A stretch of DNA of 64,000 nt from a virus. The DNA lies in IMG/VR virus record IMGVR_UViG_3300027730_000007, positions 1-64,000 of that record. The stretch is one strand, 5' to 3'. Below are positions 40,909-49,770 of the stretch, in pieces. Numbering within the stretch: position 1 is the stretch's first letter; each line of letters starts with the position of its first letter. The position numbers were made by a program, and so were the translations under genes. Below the pieces are notes generated by a model. The model saw only the letters and a program-made list of their open reading frames with translations. It was not told where the DNA came from and ran no database searches.

Positions 40909-42362
40909 AAGTTGCATTACTTATAGCTGGATATTTAAGAAGTTATAGTGAGAATATAAACTTCATTAAAAAAGAAATTATTGACAAATACAAAGATGTC
41001 GATGTGTATTTACATATAACAAACAGTGAAAACTCAGAGGATAAATATTTTAATCAAATAGATGATTCAGATATTAAACGTATTACTTCAGATTTAAATC
41101 CTATATCTACAATTATTGAAAAAAATATACACTACACTGATGATAAATTAATGAACAATTTAATAAATCATTGGAGTAAGTTATATAAATTGAATAGCTT
41201 AAAGAAGCTTACTGAAGAGTATAAAGATGAAAAATATGACTTGGTTATTAGATACAGGCCAGACCTTTCAATAAAAACTGAAAATATTTTTTATGAGTTT
41301 GCTAAAGGTGTTGTTTTTATACCTAAAGATAGTAAGATTGACAAGATACGCTTAACCAAACCAACTGATAAATATCTTTGCGATGCATTGGCTTTTGGTG
41401 ATTCAGTTAGTATGGATAACTATTTTAATATATATAAAAATTTAAGTAAATTAATGGCTAACCATGGGGTGGTTTCTGAGACATTATTATACAAATATCT
41501 TAATCTATTTAATATTAACTATAAATTAATCGATATTGAATATAGTTTTTTACTCTCTAAATGTAATGTTTTTGCTATTTGTGGTGATTCTGGTTCTGGA
41601 AAATCAACACTAAGCAATTTATTAAAAGATACATTTACCGATTCATTCAAATTAGAATGTGATAGATACCATAAATGGGAACGAACAAATAGGAATTGGG
41701 ATACTATAACGCATTTAAACCCAAGAGCTAACTACATAACTAAGATGAATGAGGATATTTTTAACCTTAAAGTTGGAAATGAAATATTCCAAGTGGATTA
41801 TAATCATAATAATGGTAAATTTACAGATAAACAATTAATAAACCCAGCTAATAATTTAATTGTTTGTGGCCTACATAGTTTATACGGTAAGCATGAATTA
41901 TTTGATTTGAAAATCTATATGGATACCGATGATAATTTGAAAAAAAAATGGAAAATAATCCGTGATGTTAAAGAACGTGGATATACAGTTGAAAAAGTAT
42001 TAGAAAGTATTGAAAAAAGGTCAGCTGATTTTATCCAATATATAGAGCCACAAAAAGATGCCTCTGATTTAATAATAAGATTTTTTACGGTGGAAGAAGT
42101 TAACTTTAATGACCTCGATGCTAATCCAAAAATAAGTTTAGAAATCTCAATTAGTAATGTTTTTAATACTGAGAAAATACAAGAAATTCTTAAAACTAAA
42201 AGTATCTTATTTACTACTAGTTTTAATGACAAATTTACTAAATTTATTTTTTTAGATTATGAAAATATTAATTTTTTTAGTAGTGTAGAAATACCTATCA
42301 CTGGTACCTTTTATGATTATATATTATTTTTTATTTTTCAATTAGGGTTTACTAATCAATAA
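40905..42362 (+). CDS. glycosyltransferase-like domain fused to a P-loop kinase
   Basis: 485 residues. Residues 1-210, starting MKVALLIAGYLRSYSENINF and holding DLVIRYRPDLSI, match the short GT-like domain found beside polysaccharide genes. From about residue 218, NVFAICGDSGSGKSTLSNLL is a textbook Walker A, followed by KLECDRYHKWER (substrate and metal site), NPANNLIVCGLHSLYG and DLKIYMDTDDNL as in uridine kinase / phosphoribulokinase enzymes. Such kinases phosphorylate a nucleoside or sugar. The fusion suggests coupled production and use of an activated compound; the substrate is unknown. The C-terminal 90 residues are unassigned. Confidence 0.7.
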   Translation: MKVALLIAGYLRSYSENINFIKKEIIDKYKDVDVYLHITNSENSEDKYFNQIDDSDIKRITSDLNPISTIIEKNIHYTDDKLMNNLINHWSKLYKLNSLKKLTEEYKDEKYDLVIRYRPDLSIKTENIFYEFAKGVVFIPKDSKIDKIRLTKPTDKYLCDALAFGDSVSMDNYFNIYKNLSKLMANHGVVSETLLYKYLNLFNINYKLIDIEYSFLLSKCNVFAICGDSGSGKSTLSNLLKDTFTDSFKLECDRYHKWERTNRNWDTITHLNPRANYITKMNEDIFNLKVGNEIFQVDYNHNNGKFTDKQLINPANNLIVCGLHSLYGKHELFDLKIYMDTDDNLKKKWKIIRDVKERGYTVEKVLESIEKRSADFIQYIEPQKDASDLIIRFFTVEEVNFNDLDANPKISLEISISNVFNTEKIQEILKTKSILFTTSFNDKFTKFIFLDYENINFFSSVEIPITGTFYDYILFFIFQLGFTNQ

Positions 42363-42389
42363 AAAAATATTATTTTTTTAATAAAAATT

Positions 42390-43115
42390 ATGGATAAACT
42401 TAAACAAATAAGCAACGAAAATAAATTAAACGAAATTAGTCAAAATACTTATGACAAGTTTAATAACTTTATTTTTTCGGAGGATATAAAATTAACTGGT
42501 AAACTTTTACATAGATTTGAATACTTTTTAAAAATAAAAGATTTACCAGGTGATATAGTAGAAATTGGTGTATTTAAGGGTTCTGGGGTGGCTAGTTTTA
42601 TGAAATTTATTGAGATTTACTGCCCAAATTCGAATAAAAAGGTTGTTGGTTTTGATATTTTCGATACGTTTGAGGCTAAGGAAATTCTTAATAAAGATGG
42701 TGATTTAGATAAAGACAATATGACTATTGTTTATGATAGAGTTGACTCAAAAGACTTAACGCTAGAAGCTGTTACTAACCAAATAATTAAAACCAAAATT
42801 ACTACCGATAAATTTAAATTAATTAAAGGAGATGTTCAAGATACGATACCTAAATTTTTAGAGGAAAACTTAGGCTTTAGAATATCTTTATTATATATTG
42901 ACGTTGATTTAGATAGGCCCACATATTATTCATTAAAATACCTTTGGGATAGAATACTTCCTGGTGGTTATATACTTTTTGATGAGTATGAATACCATAA
43001 ATTTAGCGAAAGTGCTGGTGTTGAGCGTTTCTTAAAAGAAATGGGTATTGAATACAACCTTAAATCAACTAACTGGGTCGCCCCAACAGCCTTTATGCTT
43101 AAGAAAGGATTCTAA
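42390..43115 (+). CDS. TylF/macrocin O-methyltransferase-like protein
   Basis: 241 residues. GDIVEIGVFKGSGVASFMKF (residues about 55-74) is the S-adenosylmethionine loop, KVVGFDIFDTF the ribose-contact acidic strand, LLYIDVDLDRPTYYSLKYLW the D-x-D-x-D metal/catalytic region and ILPGGYILFDEYEY the closing strand, all in the order seen in the macrocin O-methyltransferase (TylF) family. It probably methylates a sugar hydroxyl, here perhaps a glycan cap. It overlaps the aldolase gene by one base. Confidence 0.78.
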   Translation: MDKLKQISNENKLNEISQNTYDKFNNFIFSEDIKLTGKLLHRFEYFLKIKDLPGDIVEIGVFKGSGVASFMKFIEIYCPNSNKKVVGFDIFDTFEAKEILNKDGDLDKDNMTIVYDRVDSKDLTLEAVTNQIIKTKITTDKFKLIKGDVQDTIPKFLEENLGFRISLLYIDVDLDRPTYYSLKYLWDRILPGGYILFDEYEYHKFSESAGVERFLKEMGIEYNLKSTNWVAPTAFMLKKGF

Positions 43116-43774
43116 TGGAGCAATTATTAATTTTAGCCAAACAAGTGTCAAAATACTGTGTTGGTATGGAAGGCAATATTTCAATGAAAACTGAAGATGG
43201 TTTAATAATTAAAGCCAGTGGTTCTAAGTTAGCTAATTTAAGTTTAAACGACTTAGTTCATTATAATTTAAATGGTGTTCAAATCTCCAACTTAAGAAAG
43301 AAAGGTAGTATGGAGTTAAATTTTCACAAATATTTATTGAGTTTTAATGATATTAATTTTGTATCACATACACACCCAACAAACACTGTTAAAATTTTAT
43401 CAACTGAGGTTTGTAACCTTTTCTCGTCAAATAGATTATTCCCAGACCAAGTAATTTTCAATGGTGCCAAATCATGTTTAGTACCGTATGCAAATCCAGG
43501 AAAAAACTTAACTAATTTGATTATGAAAGAAGTTGATTTATACATTAATACTGAAAATTGTTTCCCCAAACTCATTTTACTTAAAAACCATGGTATTATT
43601 ACTTGTGGTAAAACAATAGATGAATGTGTAATGTCAACCGATATTTGCGATAAAGCCGCTGAGATATTTATTGGAGCTAAGACACTAGGGGAGGTTAACT
43701 ATTTAAGTAGTGATGCGATTAAAGAATTATTAGAAGATAATAATGAAAAATATAGACAAGATTTATTAAAATGA
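43115..43774 (+). CDS. class II aldolase / L-fuculose-phosphate aldolase-like
   Basis: 219 residues. GNISMKTEDG, IIKASGSKLANLSLNDLVHY, a SHTHPTNTVKIL zinc site (residues about 84-95, two His) and LILLKNHGIITCGKT (third His) are the family landmarks in order. Members split sugar phosphates such as fuculose-1-phosphate or epimerise ribulose-5-phosphate, using zinc. Here it probably supplies or interconverts a sugar precursor for the neighbouring transferases. It overlaps neighbours by one and four bases. Confidence 0.82.
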   Translation: MEQLLILAKQVSKYCVGMEGNISMKTEDGLIIKASGSKLANLSLNDLVHYNLNGVQISNLRKKGSMELNFHKYLLSFNDINFVSHTHPTNTVKILSTEVCNLFSSNRLFPDQVIFNGAKSCLVPYANPGKNLTNLIMKEVDLYINTENCFPKLILLKNHGIITCGKTIDECVMSTDICDKAAEIFIGAKTLGEVNYLSSDAIKELLEDNNEKYRQDLLK

Positions 43775-44064
43775 GGATAATATACGTTGATATAGATGAA
43801 ACAATCTGTGAAACACCAGAACCAAGAAATTATAATAATGCAAAACCAATACAAGTTAATATTGATAAAATAAATAAATTATATGATGAAGGTCATACTA
43901 TTGTTTATTGGACTGCTCGTGGTAGCCGAACACAAATTAACTGGTATGATTTAACTAAGAAACAATTAAATGAATGGGGTGCTAAGCATCATGAATTAAA
44001 TGTTACTAAACCTTATTATGATTTATTTATTGATGATAAAACACTTAGAATAGAAGAAATATGA
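43771..44064 (+). CDS. small HAD-superfamily phosphatase
   Basis: 97 residues. IIYVDIDETICETPEPRNYN has the DxDET nucleophile motif (residues 7-11), IVYWTARGSR the motif II threonine, and YYDLFIDDKTL the motif IV acidic pair. It is compact, like the small HAD proteins found in capsule and lipopolysaccharide gene clusters. It likely dephosphorylates a sugar phosphate made nearby. It overlaps the aldolase gene and the GDPD-like gene by four bases each. Confidence 0.75.
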   Translation: MRIIYVDIDETICETPEPRNYNNAKPIQVNIDKINKLYDEGHTIVYWTARGSRTQINWYDLTKKQLNEWGAKHHELNVTKPYYDLFIDDKTLRIEEI

Positions 44065-44522
44065 AATTAATATCACATAGAGGTAATATTATCGGCCCTA
44101 ATCCGATTAGAGAAAATTCACCGTCATATATTGATACTGCAATATCTGCTGGATATGAGGTTGAAGTGGATATAAATTTTACAAACGGTAAATTTTATCT
44201 AGGTCATGACACACCAGATTATGAAATTAGTGAAAGGTGGATTGCATCTCGTAAAGATAAATTATGGTTTCATTGTAAAAATCTAGAAGCAGCCACTAAA
44301 ATTAGTGTCTTAGGGGATGGCTATAAATTCTTTTGTCATACTTCAGACCCATTTGTTTTAACTAGTAATAAATATGTTTGGGTCCATGATTTAAATATGA
44401 ATTTATGTGATAGGTGTATAATACCTCTTCTTAATGCCAACGATATTAAAAACTATAATGGTAAAATAATTTATGCTGTATGTACTGATTACATAACACT
44501 ATTAAAATACAAATTAAAATAA
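44061..44522 (+). CDS. glycerophosphodiester phosphodiesterase-like, truncated form
   Basis: 153 residues. ISHRGNIIGPNPIRENSPSY followed by GYEVEVDINFTNGKFYLGHD carries the HRG, E-N and E-x-D residues of the GDPD active site. Standard GDPDs are about 250 residues, so the last third of the barrel is missing or very reduced; the catalytic half is intact. Homologues in surface-polysaccharide clusters act on glycerol-phosphate linkages or have unknown roles. Nine bases separate it from the FkbM-like gene. Confidence 0.6.
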   Translation: MKLISHRGNIIGPNPIRENSPSYIDTAISAGYEVEVDINFTNGKFYLGHDTPDYEISERWIASRKDKLWFHCKNLEAATKISVLGDGYKFFCHTSDPFVLTSNKYVWVHDLNMNLCDRCIIPLLNANDIKNYNGKIIYAVCTDYITLLKYKLK

Positions 44523-44531
44523 AAAATAAAT

Positions 44532-45176
44532 ATGTTTAATAATACAAACCCAGAAACAAATGGAGAAAGAAGATTCTTCAACTCAATTAAACAAAATTGT
44601 ACATTGATATTCGATGTTGGTGCTAGTGATGATTCAATATTTCTTAATGATAAAATAGAGATTCATTATTTTGAACCTTTAAAACGTAATTTAGATAATT
44701 TAAAATTAAAAGAAAATAAAAATATAAACCCAAAATTTAATTATTTTGGGTTAAGTGATATAGAAGAAACTCTTAAATATTATGATAATCATGGTTCATT
44801 AATAAATAGGAGTGAAAAGTTTAGTAGAACACCTAGTTATTATTCTGGTATTGATGTCTTAGTGAAAAGAGCTGATGAATATGTGAATAATAATAACATT
44901 ACTAAAATAAGTTTTCTTAAATTAGATGTTGAAGGATATGAATTAAAAGTATTAAAAGGTTTTGGTGATAAATTAAAAATAGTAGACTATATTCAATTTG
45001 AATATGGTTCTGGAACAGCTGATGCTGATTGTACAATGCTTGAGTTAATTAATTATTTAAAAGGGTTTGGTTTTACTGATTTTTCGTATTTAAGTGACGA
45101 TGGGTTAGTACCGATAAATGATTTTTCAGACCATTGGTCTTTTTGTAATATAATGTGTGTTAATTCAAAAAAATAA
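44532..45176 (+). CDS. FkbM-family methyltransferase
   Basis: 214 residues. CTLIFDVGASDDSIFLNDKI contains the SAM-binding DVGAS, IHYFEPLKRNLDNLK the acidic ribose contact (FEP), and ISFLKLDVEGYELKVLKGFG the conserved KxDVEGxE motif. FkbM enzymes methylate sugar or polyketide hydroxyl groups, and they are common beside glycosyltransferases. The short C-terminus is aromatic-rich. It overlaps the next gene by one base. Confidence 0.8.
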   Translation: MFNNTNPETNGERRFFNSIKQNCTLIFDVGASDDSIFLNDKIEIHYFEPLKRNLDNLKLKENKNINPKFNYFGLSDIEETLKYYDNHGSLINRSEKFSRTPSYYSGIDVLVKRADEYVNNNNITKISFLKLDVEGYELKVLKGFGDKLKIVDYIQFEYGSGTADADCTMLELINYLKGFGFTDFSYLSDDGLVPINDFSDHWSFCNIMCVNSKK

Positions 45177-46261
45177 TGATAATAGATAATATTATATTTA
45201 AAAGTCGATTAGATAAATATTTTAATGGTGAATTTAATTTACACTCAGAACCAATGTTGACATTGGTTCCAAATATAACAATATATGATGACTATAAATC
45301 TAAAAGTGAGGTTAAGTCATTTAATGATGTTAAATTTAGAATTGAACCAGAAGGACCACAATCTTTTACAGTTCATCAAATAGGTGTTTGTGGTAATCAA
45401 ATAATAAATATAACACATAAAATGTTGTCTTATTTCACATTAGTAAATAATAATTGGACATATGGGCATAATGAAATAAATAAAATTTACAATAATATAC
45501 AAAATTCATCTATATTTGAGATGGTTGATGAAGAAGTTTTTCAGTTTTTTGATTGTTTTCCATACGCACCAGTACATAATCTAGACGATACATACAACTT
45601 ATTATATTCTTATGTAAAAAGTGGGTTGACATGTAAATTATTAGTCTTGAAAACAGATAATTATTATTATAATCAAACTATTAATTCACTTAAAGAATAT
45701 TTTAATCTTGAATATTTTTATTTAGAACCACATAAAAATTATAAATTTAAAAAATTTAACTGCGTTAGACAATATCATTGGATTCAAAATGACGCATTAA
45801 GTTTTATACATGATAATTACATAAAAAAAATATGTAATAAAATAATAGATAAACCAACATATGATAATATATGTTTAATAAAAACTGTTCACCCAACTAA
45901 CACATCAACTGTTGATACCTTTAATATCACAAATAATTTTTCTAATATTTTAAAAGAAAAAAATATTTTTAATTTAGATAATATTAGAGATGATTTAGAA
46001 TATAAAATATATCTTGTAAATAATGCTAAAAATATTATAATATCGTATTTATCCCCATTCAATGTTAATATTCATAAACATTGTGTTAAAACAGATGATA
46101 AGAATTTTATAATATTAAACGGTGGTTACGGTGGTTCAATAATACCACATTTTACTAAATTATTAGATAACAAATATAATTTTTACGGTAGAGAAATTAA
46201 CGGTGTTTTAATAGATAACAAAATATCCTTGGATGATTTGAATTCCTTTATAAATTTTTAA
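45176..46261 (+). CDS. unknown protein, possible glycosyltransferase
   Basis: 361 residues, very AT-rich and Asn/Tyr/Ile-rich. It has a beta-alpha look with AKNIIISYLSPFNVNIHKHC and a glycine patch NGGYGGSIIPHFTKLL near the C-terminus, somewhat like the late GT61 glycine loop of its neighbour at 37246, but I see no HF.YD motif. No confident family. It sits between FkbM and the nucleotidyltransferase gene, so a sugar-related role is possible from context. Confidence 0.4.
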   Translation: MIIDNIIFKSRLDKYFNGEFNLHSEPMLTLVPNITIYDDYKSKSEVKSFNDVKFRIEPEGPQSFTVHQIGVCGNQIINITHKMLSYFTLVNNNWTYGHNEINKIYNNIQNSSIFEMVDEEVFQFFDCFPYAPVHNLDDTYNLLYSYVKSGLTCKLLVLKTDNYYYNQTINSLKEYFNLEYFYLEPHKNYKFKKFNCVRQYHWIQNDALSFIHDNYIKKICNKIIDKPTYDNICLIKTVHPTNTSTVDTFNITNNFSNILKEKNIFNLDNIRDDLEYKIYLVNNAKNIIISYLSPFNVNIHKHCVKTDDKNFIILNGGYGGSIIPHFTKLLDNKYNFYGREINGVLIDNKISLDDLNSFINF

Positions 46262-46263
46262 TA

Positions 46264-47829
46264 ATGAAAAAACCACAATTAATAATTCCAATGTCTGGAA
46301 TTGGTAAACGTTTTATAGATGCTGGGTACGATGTACCAAAGCCCTTAATTGAAGTTGATGGTATACCAATAATAGAGCACGTTGTTAATCTATTCGATAG
46401 ACCAGACGATGTAATTTTCATATGTAACGAAGTACACTTAATAGATACCAACATGATTGAGATACTTAAACGTATTTCACCTAATTGTAAAATATATCCA
46501 GTCCCAAATGCAAATAGACGTGGGCCAGTGGATGCTGTTACCCAGATTTTTGATAAAATAGATGATGATAAAGAAATTATTTTTAGCTATTGTGATTATG
46601 GTACCGAATGGGATTATAAAAAATTCCTAAAGGAAACTAGAGAAAATAATTCAGATGGCGCAATACCATGTTACACTGGATTTCATCCGCATATGTTAGG
46701 TAATGATAATTATGCTTTTGTTAAGTGTGATGGTAATCGAGCGTTGGATATTCAAGAAAAGAAACCATTTACAAACGATAAAATGAGTGAACGTGCGTCA
46801 AATGGTACTTACTACTTTAAAAATGGTAAAATTGTTAAAAAATACTTTAAAGAATTAATTGATAAAAATATTAATATTAATGGAGAATATTATATTAGTT
46901 TAGTTTATAAATTATTAATAAACGATAATAAACTAGTTACAACATTTTTAATAGATAAGATGTTACAATGGGGTACACCATATGATTTGGAAAACTATAA
47001 TACATGGTTAGATTATTTCATAAGTGTTAAAAATGAACAACCAAAAATAGAAAATCCAGCAAATACAACACTTATACTACCAATGGCTGGTAAGGGTAGT
47101 AGGTTTAATGAAGATGGTTACGAACTACCTAAACCAATGTTAGATGTCATGGGTAAACCAATGATTATTCAAGCGGTTAATTGTTTGCCGAAGTCAGAAA
47201 AAAGTATTTTTATTTGTTTAGATGAACACATAAAAAAATTTAGTATTGATACCATACTAATCGATACCTACAAAAACACTAATATTGTCTCAATAAAAGA
47301 GACAACTGAAGGTCAAGCTTGTACATGTGATATAGGTATAAAAACACATAATGTTAACCTAGAAAATCCAATAATGATTTCAGCCTGTGATAATGGTGTA
47401 TATTATGATACTAAAGAATATTTAAAACTAATTGAAGATGACAGCATTGATGTAATTGTTTGGTCATTTAGAAATAATCAAGCTAGTAAAGTAAATCCAA
47501 ATGCGTATGCTTGGTTAGATGTTGATGACGAAGGAATTATAAAACATGTATCGTGTAAGAATTTTATATATGATAACCCATTAACTACCCACGCAATAAT
47601 TGGTACTATGTTTTTTAGAAAGGGTAAATATTTTATTGATGGTTTTAACGCTAATCTAATGGAAAATGTTAGAACAAACGGTGAATTTTATGTTGATGAT
47701 GTTTTAAACCAAAATATAAAAGCTGGTTTAAAAGTTAAAGTTTTTGAGGTAAAACACTACATTTGTTGGGGTACACCTAATGACTATAAAACGTATAACT
47801 ATTGGAATGAGCACTTTAATTTATTTTAA
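46264..47829 (+). CDS. tandem sugar nucleotidyltransferase
   Basis: 521 residues made of two homologous nucleotidyltransferase domains. Domain 1 begins QLIIPMSGIGKRFIDAGYDV then PKPLIEVDG; domain 2 (about residue 268) begins TLILPMAGKGSRFNEDGYEL then PKPMLDVMGKP. Each has the G-x-G-x-R nucleotide loop and a downstream metal site (FSYCDYGTEW and ISACDNGVYY), and each ends with a WGTP motif. Such enzymes make NDP-sugars from sugar-1-phosphates. The duplication on one chain could give two specificities or a built-in dimer. It ends the long sugar operon. Confidence 0.82.
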   Translation: MKKPQLIIPMSGIGKRFIDAGYDVPKPLIEVDGIPIIEHVVNLFDRPDDVIFICNEVHLIDTNMIEILKRISPNCKIYPVPNANRRGPVDAVTQIFDKIDDDKEIIFSYCDYGTEWDYKKFLKETRENNSDGAIPCYTGFHPHMLGNDNYAFVKCDGNRALDIQEKKPFTNDKMSERASNGTYYFKNGKIVKKYFKELIDKNININGEYYISLVYKLLINDNKLVTTFLIDKMLQWGTPYDLENYNTWLDYFISVKNEQPKIENPANTTLILPMAGKGSRFNEDGYELPKPMLDVMGKPMIIQAVNCLPKSEKSIFICLDEHIKKFSIDTILIDTYKNTNIVSIKETTEGQACTCDIGIKTHNVNLENPIMISACDNGVYYDTKEYLKLIEDDSIDVIVWSFRNNQASKVNPNAYAWLDVDDEGIIKHVSCKNFIYDNPLTTHAIIGTMFFRKGKYFIDGFNANLMENVRTNGEFYVDDVLNQNIKAGLKVKVFEVKHYICWGTPNDYKTYNYWNEHFNLF

Positions 47830-47879
47830 AATTAAAAAACTATTAACAAACTAGACTCATGACTATTATAAAATAATGC

Positions 47880-47895
47880 GATATTTATTATTAAA
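47880..47895 (+). promoter_or_regulatory. candidate phage late promoter upstream of phoH-like gene
   Basis: GATATTTATTATTAAA; TATTTAT ends 14 bases before ATG 47902. Confidence 0.5.
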
Positions 47896-47901
47896 CAATT
47901 T

Positions 47902-48747
47902 ATGCAAAAAAAACCAGTCGCTAGGCGTACTACATCAACCACTGAAACACCTAAAAGAACTAGGACCAAAGTAAGTACTGATAAAAATGTGGATATTATA
48001 TCATTGATAAAGTTAGATATCAAGCATAAAAACGAAACACAAAAAAAGCTCTCCTTATCGATTAAAGAAAATGATGTTACCGTATGTACAGGTTCCGCTG
48101 GTACTGGTAAGACATACATCAGCGTTTTTGAAGCATTATTATTATTAAAAAACAACTCAGACACGTATCGTGAAATAAAGTTGGTCAAATCAATAACACA
48201 ATTAAAGAATGAAGACATCGGTACACTACCAGGTGATGCGGTAGAAAAAATGAAATTCCATATGATGTCTTACCTTGATGCATTTTATAAGCTAATAGGT
48301 GAAGAATTAACCACCAAGCTTATCGATGCTGGGTACATTAAATTTGAGGTATTTGGGGCCATTAGAGGTAGGTCATTTAGCAATGCGATAATTCTAGTAG
48401 ATGAGTTCCAAAACATAAGCCATGATAACGCTAAGACGTTCCTAACTAGGTTTGGTGATAATACCAAGATTATCATATTAGGTGATAGCGGTCAAATAGA
48501 TATTCGAAATAAGAACGAAAGCTCATTAGAGCGATTATCTAAAAGGGTTCAACTTAAACCCATTGATGGTGTTGGTGTTGTAGAATTTAGCGATGCCGAT
48601 ATAGTTAGACATAGATTAACTAGTTATTTTATTGATATATTTGATGAGTCGGATAACGTTAAACCAATCAACAAGCCAAAGGTAGAAAATACCCCAAAAT
48701 CAAATAAAGATTCTTTTTTTGTTCGTGGCTTAGATTTTTTTAGATAA
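47902..48747 (+). CDS. phoH: PhoH-like P-loop ATPase
   Basis: 281 residues. After a basic, Thr/Lys-rich N-terminus of about 45 residues comes VTVCTGSAGTGKTYISVFEA (Walker A), IKLVKSITQLKNEDIGTLPG, then AIILVDEFQNISHDNAKTFL (Walker B) and TKIIILGDSGQID, the order of the PhoH family. Phage PhoH proteins are widespread ATPases whose role, possibly in RNA metabolism under phosphate stress, is unsettled. Late-type promoter upstream. Residues past about 235 are disordered. Confidence 0.9.
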   Translation: MQKKPVARRTTSTTETPKRTRTKVSTDKNVDIISLIKLDIKHKNETQKKLSLSIKENDVTVCTGSAGTGKTYISVFEALLLLKNNSDTYREIKLVKSITQLKNEDIGTLPGDAVEKMKFHMMSYLDAFYKLIGEELTTKLIDAGYIKFEVFGAIRGRSFSNAIILVDEFQNISHDNAKTFLTRFGDNTKIIILGDSGQIDIRNKNESSLERLSKRVQLKPIDGVGVVEFSDADIVRHRLTSYFIDIFDESDNVKPINKPKVENTPKSNKDSFFVRGLDFFR

Positions 48748-48796
48748 AATACAATCTTTTACTTTACTTATCATATTCCTTTATTAAGTTTGGAAT

Positions 48797-49405
48797 ATGA
48801 AAATAAATATATCACTAAATGAGGTATTAAGGGACTTTATCAGTCAATTTATTTATACCTATGATAAGTATATAAGTCAAATTGATATTAAAGCAAACGA
48901 TGTAACTAGTTTTGACTTATTAGATACTTTTAAATTTGAGTCTATTGATAGACTAAATAGCTTCCTATATCTAGAGGCACCATTAGAAATTTTTGGTCAT
49001 GCTGACCAAACATATAATGGATTAATGAATGAGTTCAATCAATTTTTAATGGATATAGAAGACGATGGTGACCATCAAATATCATTGGTCAGTCGTGAAG
49101 TTAATAAAGCCATTCCAGCAACATTATTTTTCTTGTCTAAGACTGGTTGCCGTGCATCAAATATTTCATTTGTTAAAAAACATGAAGATGAATGGAATTA
49201 TACTGATGTATTAATTACGGCCAACCCAAAAAGCCTAGCAGCTAAGCCAGATGGTAAGATAAGTGTTAAGGTTAAAACACCGTATAACACTGATGCTAAT
49301 GCTGACTACGAGATAGAATCAATCTTAGATTTTATCAATGATGAAGAACTTAGGGATAAAATCCTAACAAAAATAATAACAACAACTTACGAAGAAATTA
49401 ACTAA
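48797..49405 (+). CDS. unknown conserved-style phage protein
   Basis: 202 residues. MKINISLNEVLRDFISQFIY opens a helical N-terminal half. A REVNKAIPATLFFLSKTGCR segment followed by DVLITANP and a GKISVKVKTPYN strand gives a Rossmann-like alternation that recalls HAD-type nucleotidases, but no DxD nucleophile is visible. It begins 49 bases after PhoH and is two bases from the next gene. No firm family; I would leave it uncharacterised. Confidence 0.5.
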   Translation: MKINISLNEVLRDFISQFIYTYDKYISQIDIKANDVTSFDLLDTFKFESIDRLNSFLYLEAPLEIFGHADQTYNGLMNEFNQFLMDIEDDGDHQISLVSREVNKAIPATLFFLSKTGCRASNISFVKKHEDEWNYTDVLITANPKSLAAKPDGKISVKVKTPYNTDANADYEIESILDFINDEELRDKILTKIITTTYEEIN

Positions 49406-49406
49406 T

Positions 49407-49766
49407 ATGATAGATTTCGGTGGAATTATCTACTATCTTGATTTAGATGAATTATCTAAATTTACAACGATTAACCCAAACGGTGAAGAATACCGTGTTA
49501 CAACTAAGACCAAAACAAAACACTATAATGGTGGTGATGTTCATTATTATGATGTAATTGAAACCAAAACCCCAAAGGTTACAGAAGTAGATATAACAAA
49601 ATATGAGTTTATACGGATGATGATTGAGACCTTATTAGATGGGATTTATGAAGAAGAAGAAACTGACCTAGGTGCAGATAGGGCTTTATCAAAAAAACCA
49701 CTAGCTTATCAATTAGCATTTAATACCCTATACCATTATAATATTTTAAAAGAAAAAGAACTTTAA
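49407..49766 (+). CDS. unknown small protein
   Basis: 119 residues. MIDFGGIIYYLDLDELSKFT, then a Lys/Thr-rich basic strand, then EFIRMMIETLLDGIYEEEET and a helix AYQLAFNTLYHYNILKEKEL. Mixed alpha/beta, no motif recognised. It sits between the 202-residue protein and a GT-B glycosyltransferase in one dense unit, spaced one to four bases from each, so translation is probably coupled. Confidence 0.5.
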   Translation: MIDFGGIIYYLDLDELSKFTTINPNGEEYRVTTKTKTKHYNGGDVHYYDVIETKTPKVTEVDITKYEFIRMMIETLLDGIYEEEETDLGADRALSKKPLAYQLAFNTLYHYNILKEKEL

Positions 49767-49770
49767 TACA

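Noticed and set aside
48785-48792. TAAGTTTG, a -7 match just before ATG 48797
   Set aside because: It lies only five bases from the start codon and has no TTG 19-21 bases upstream.
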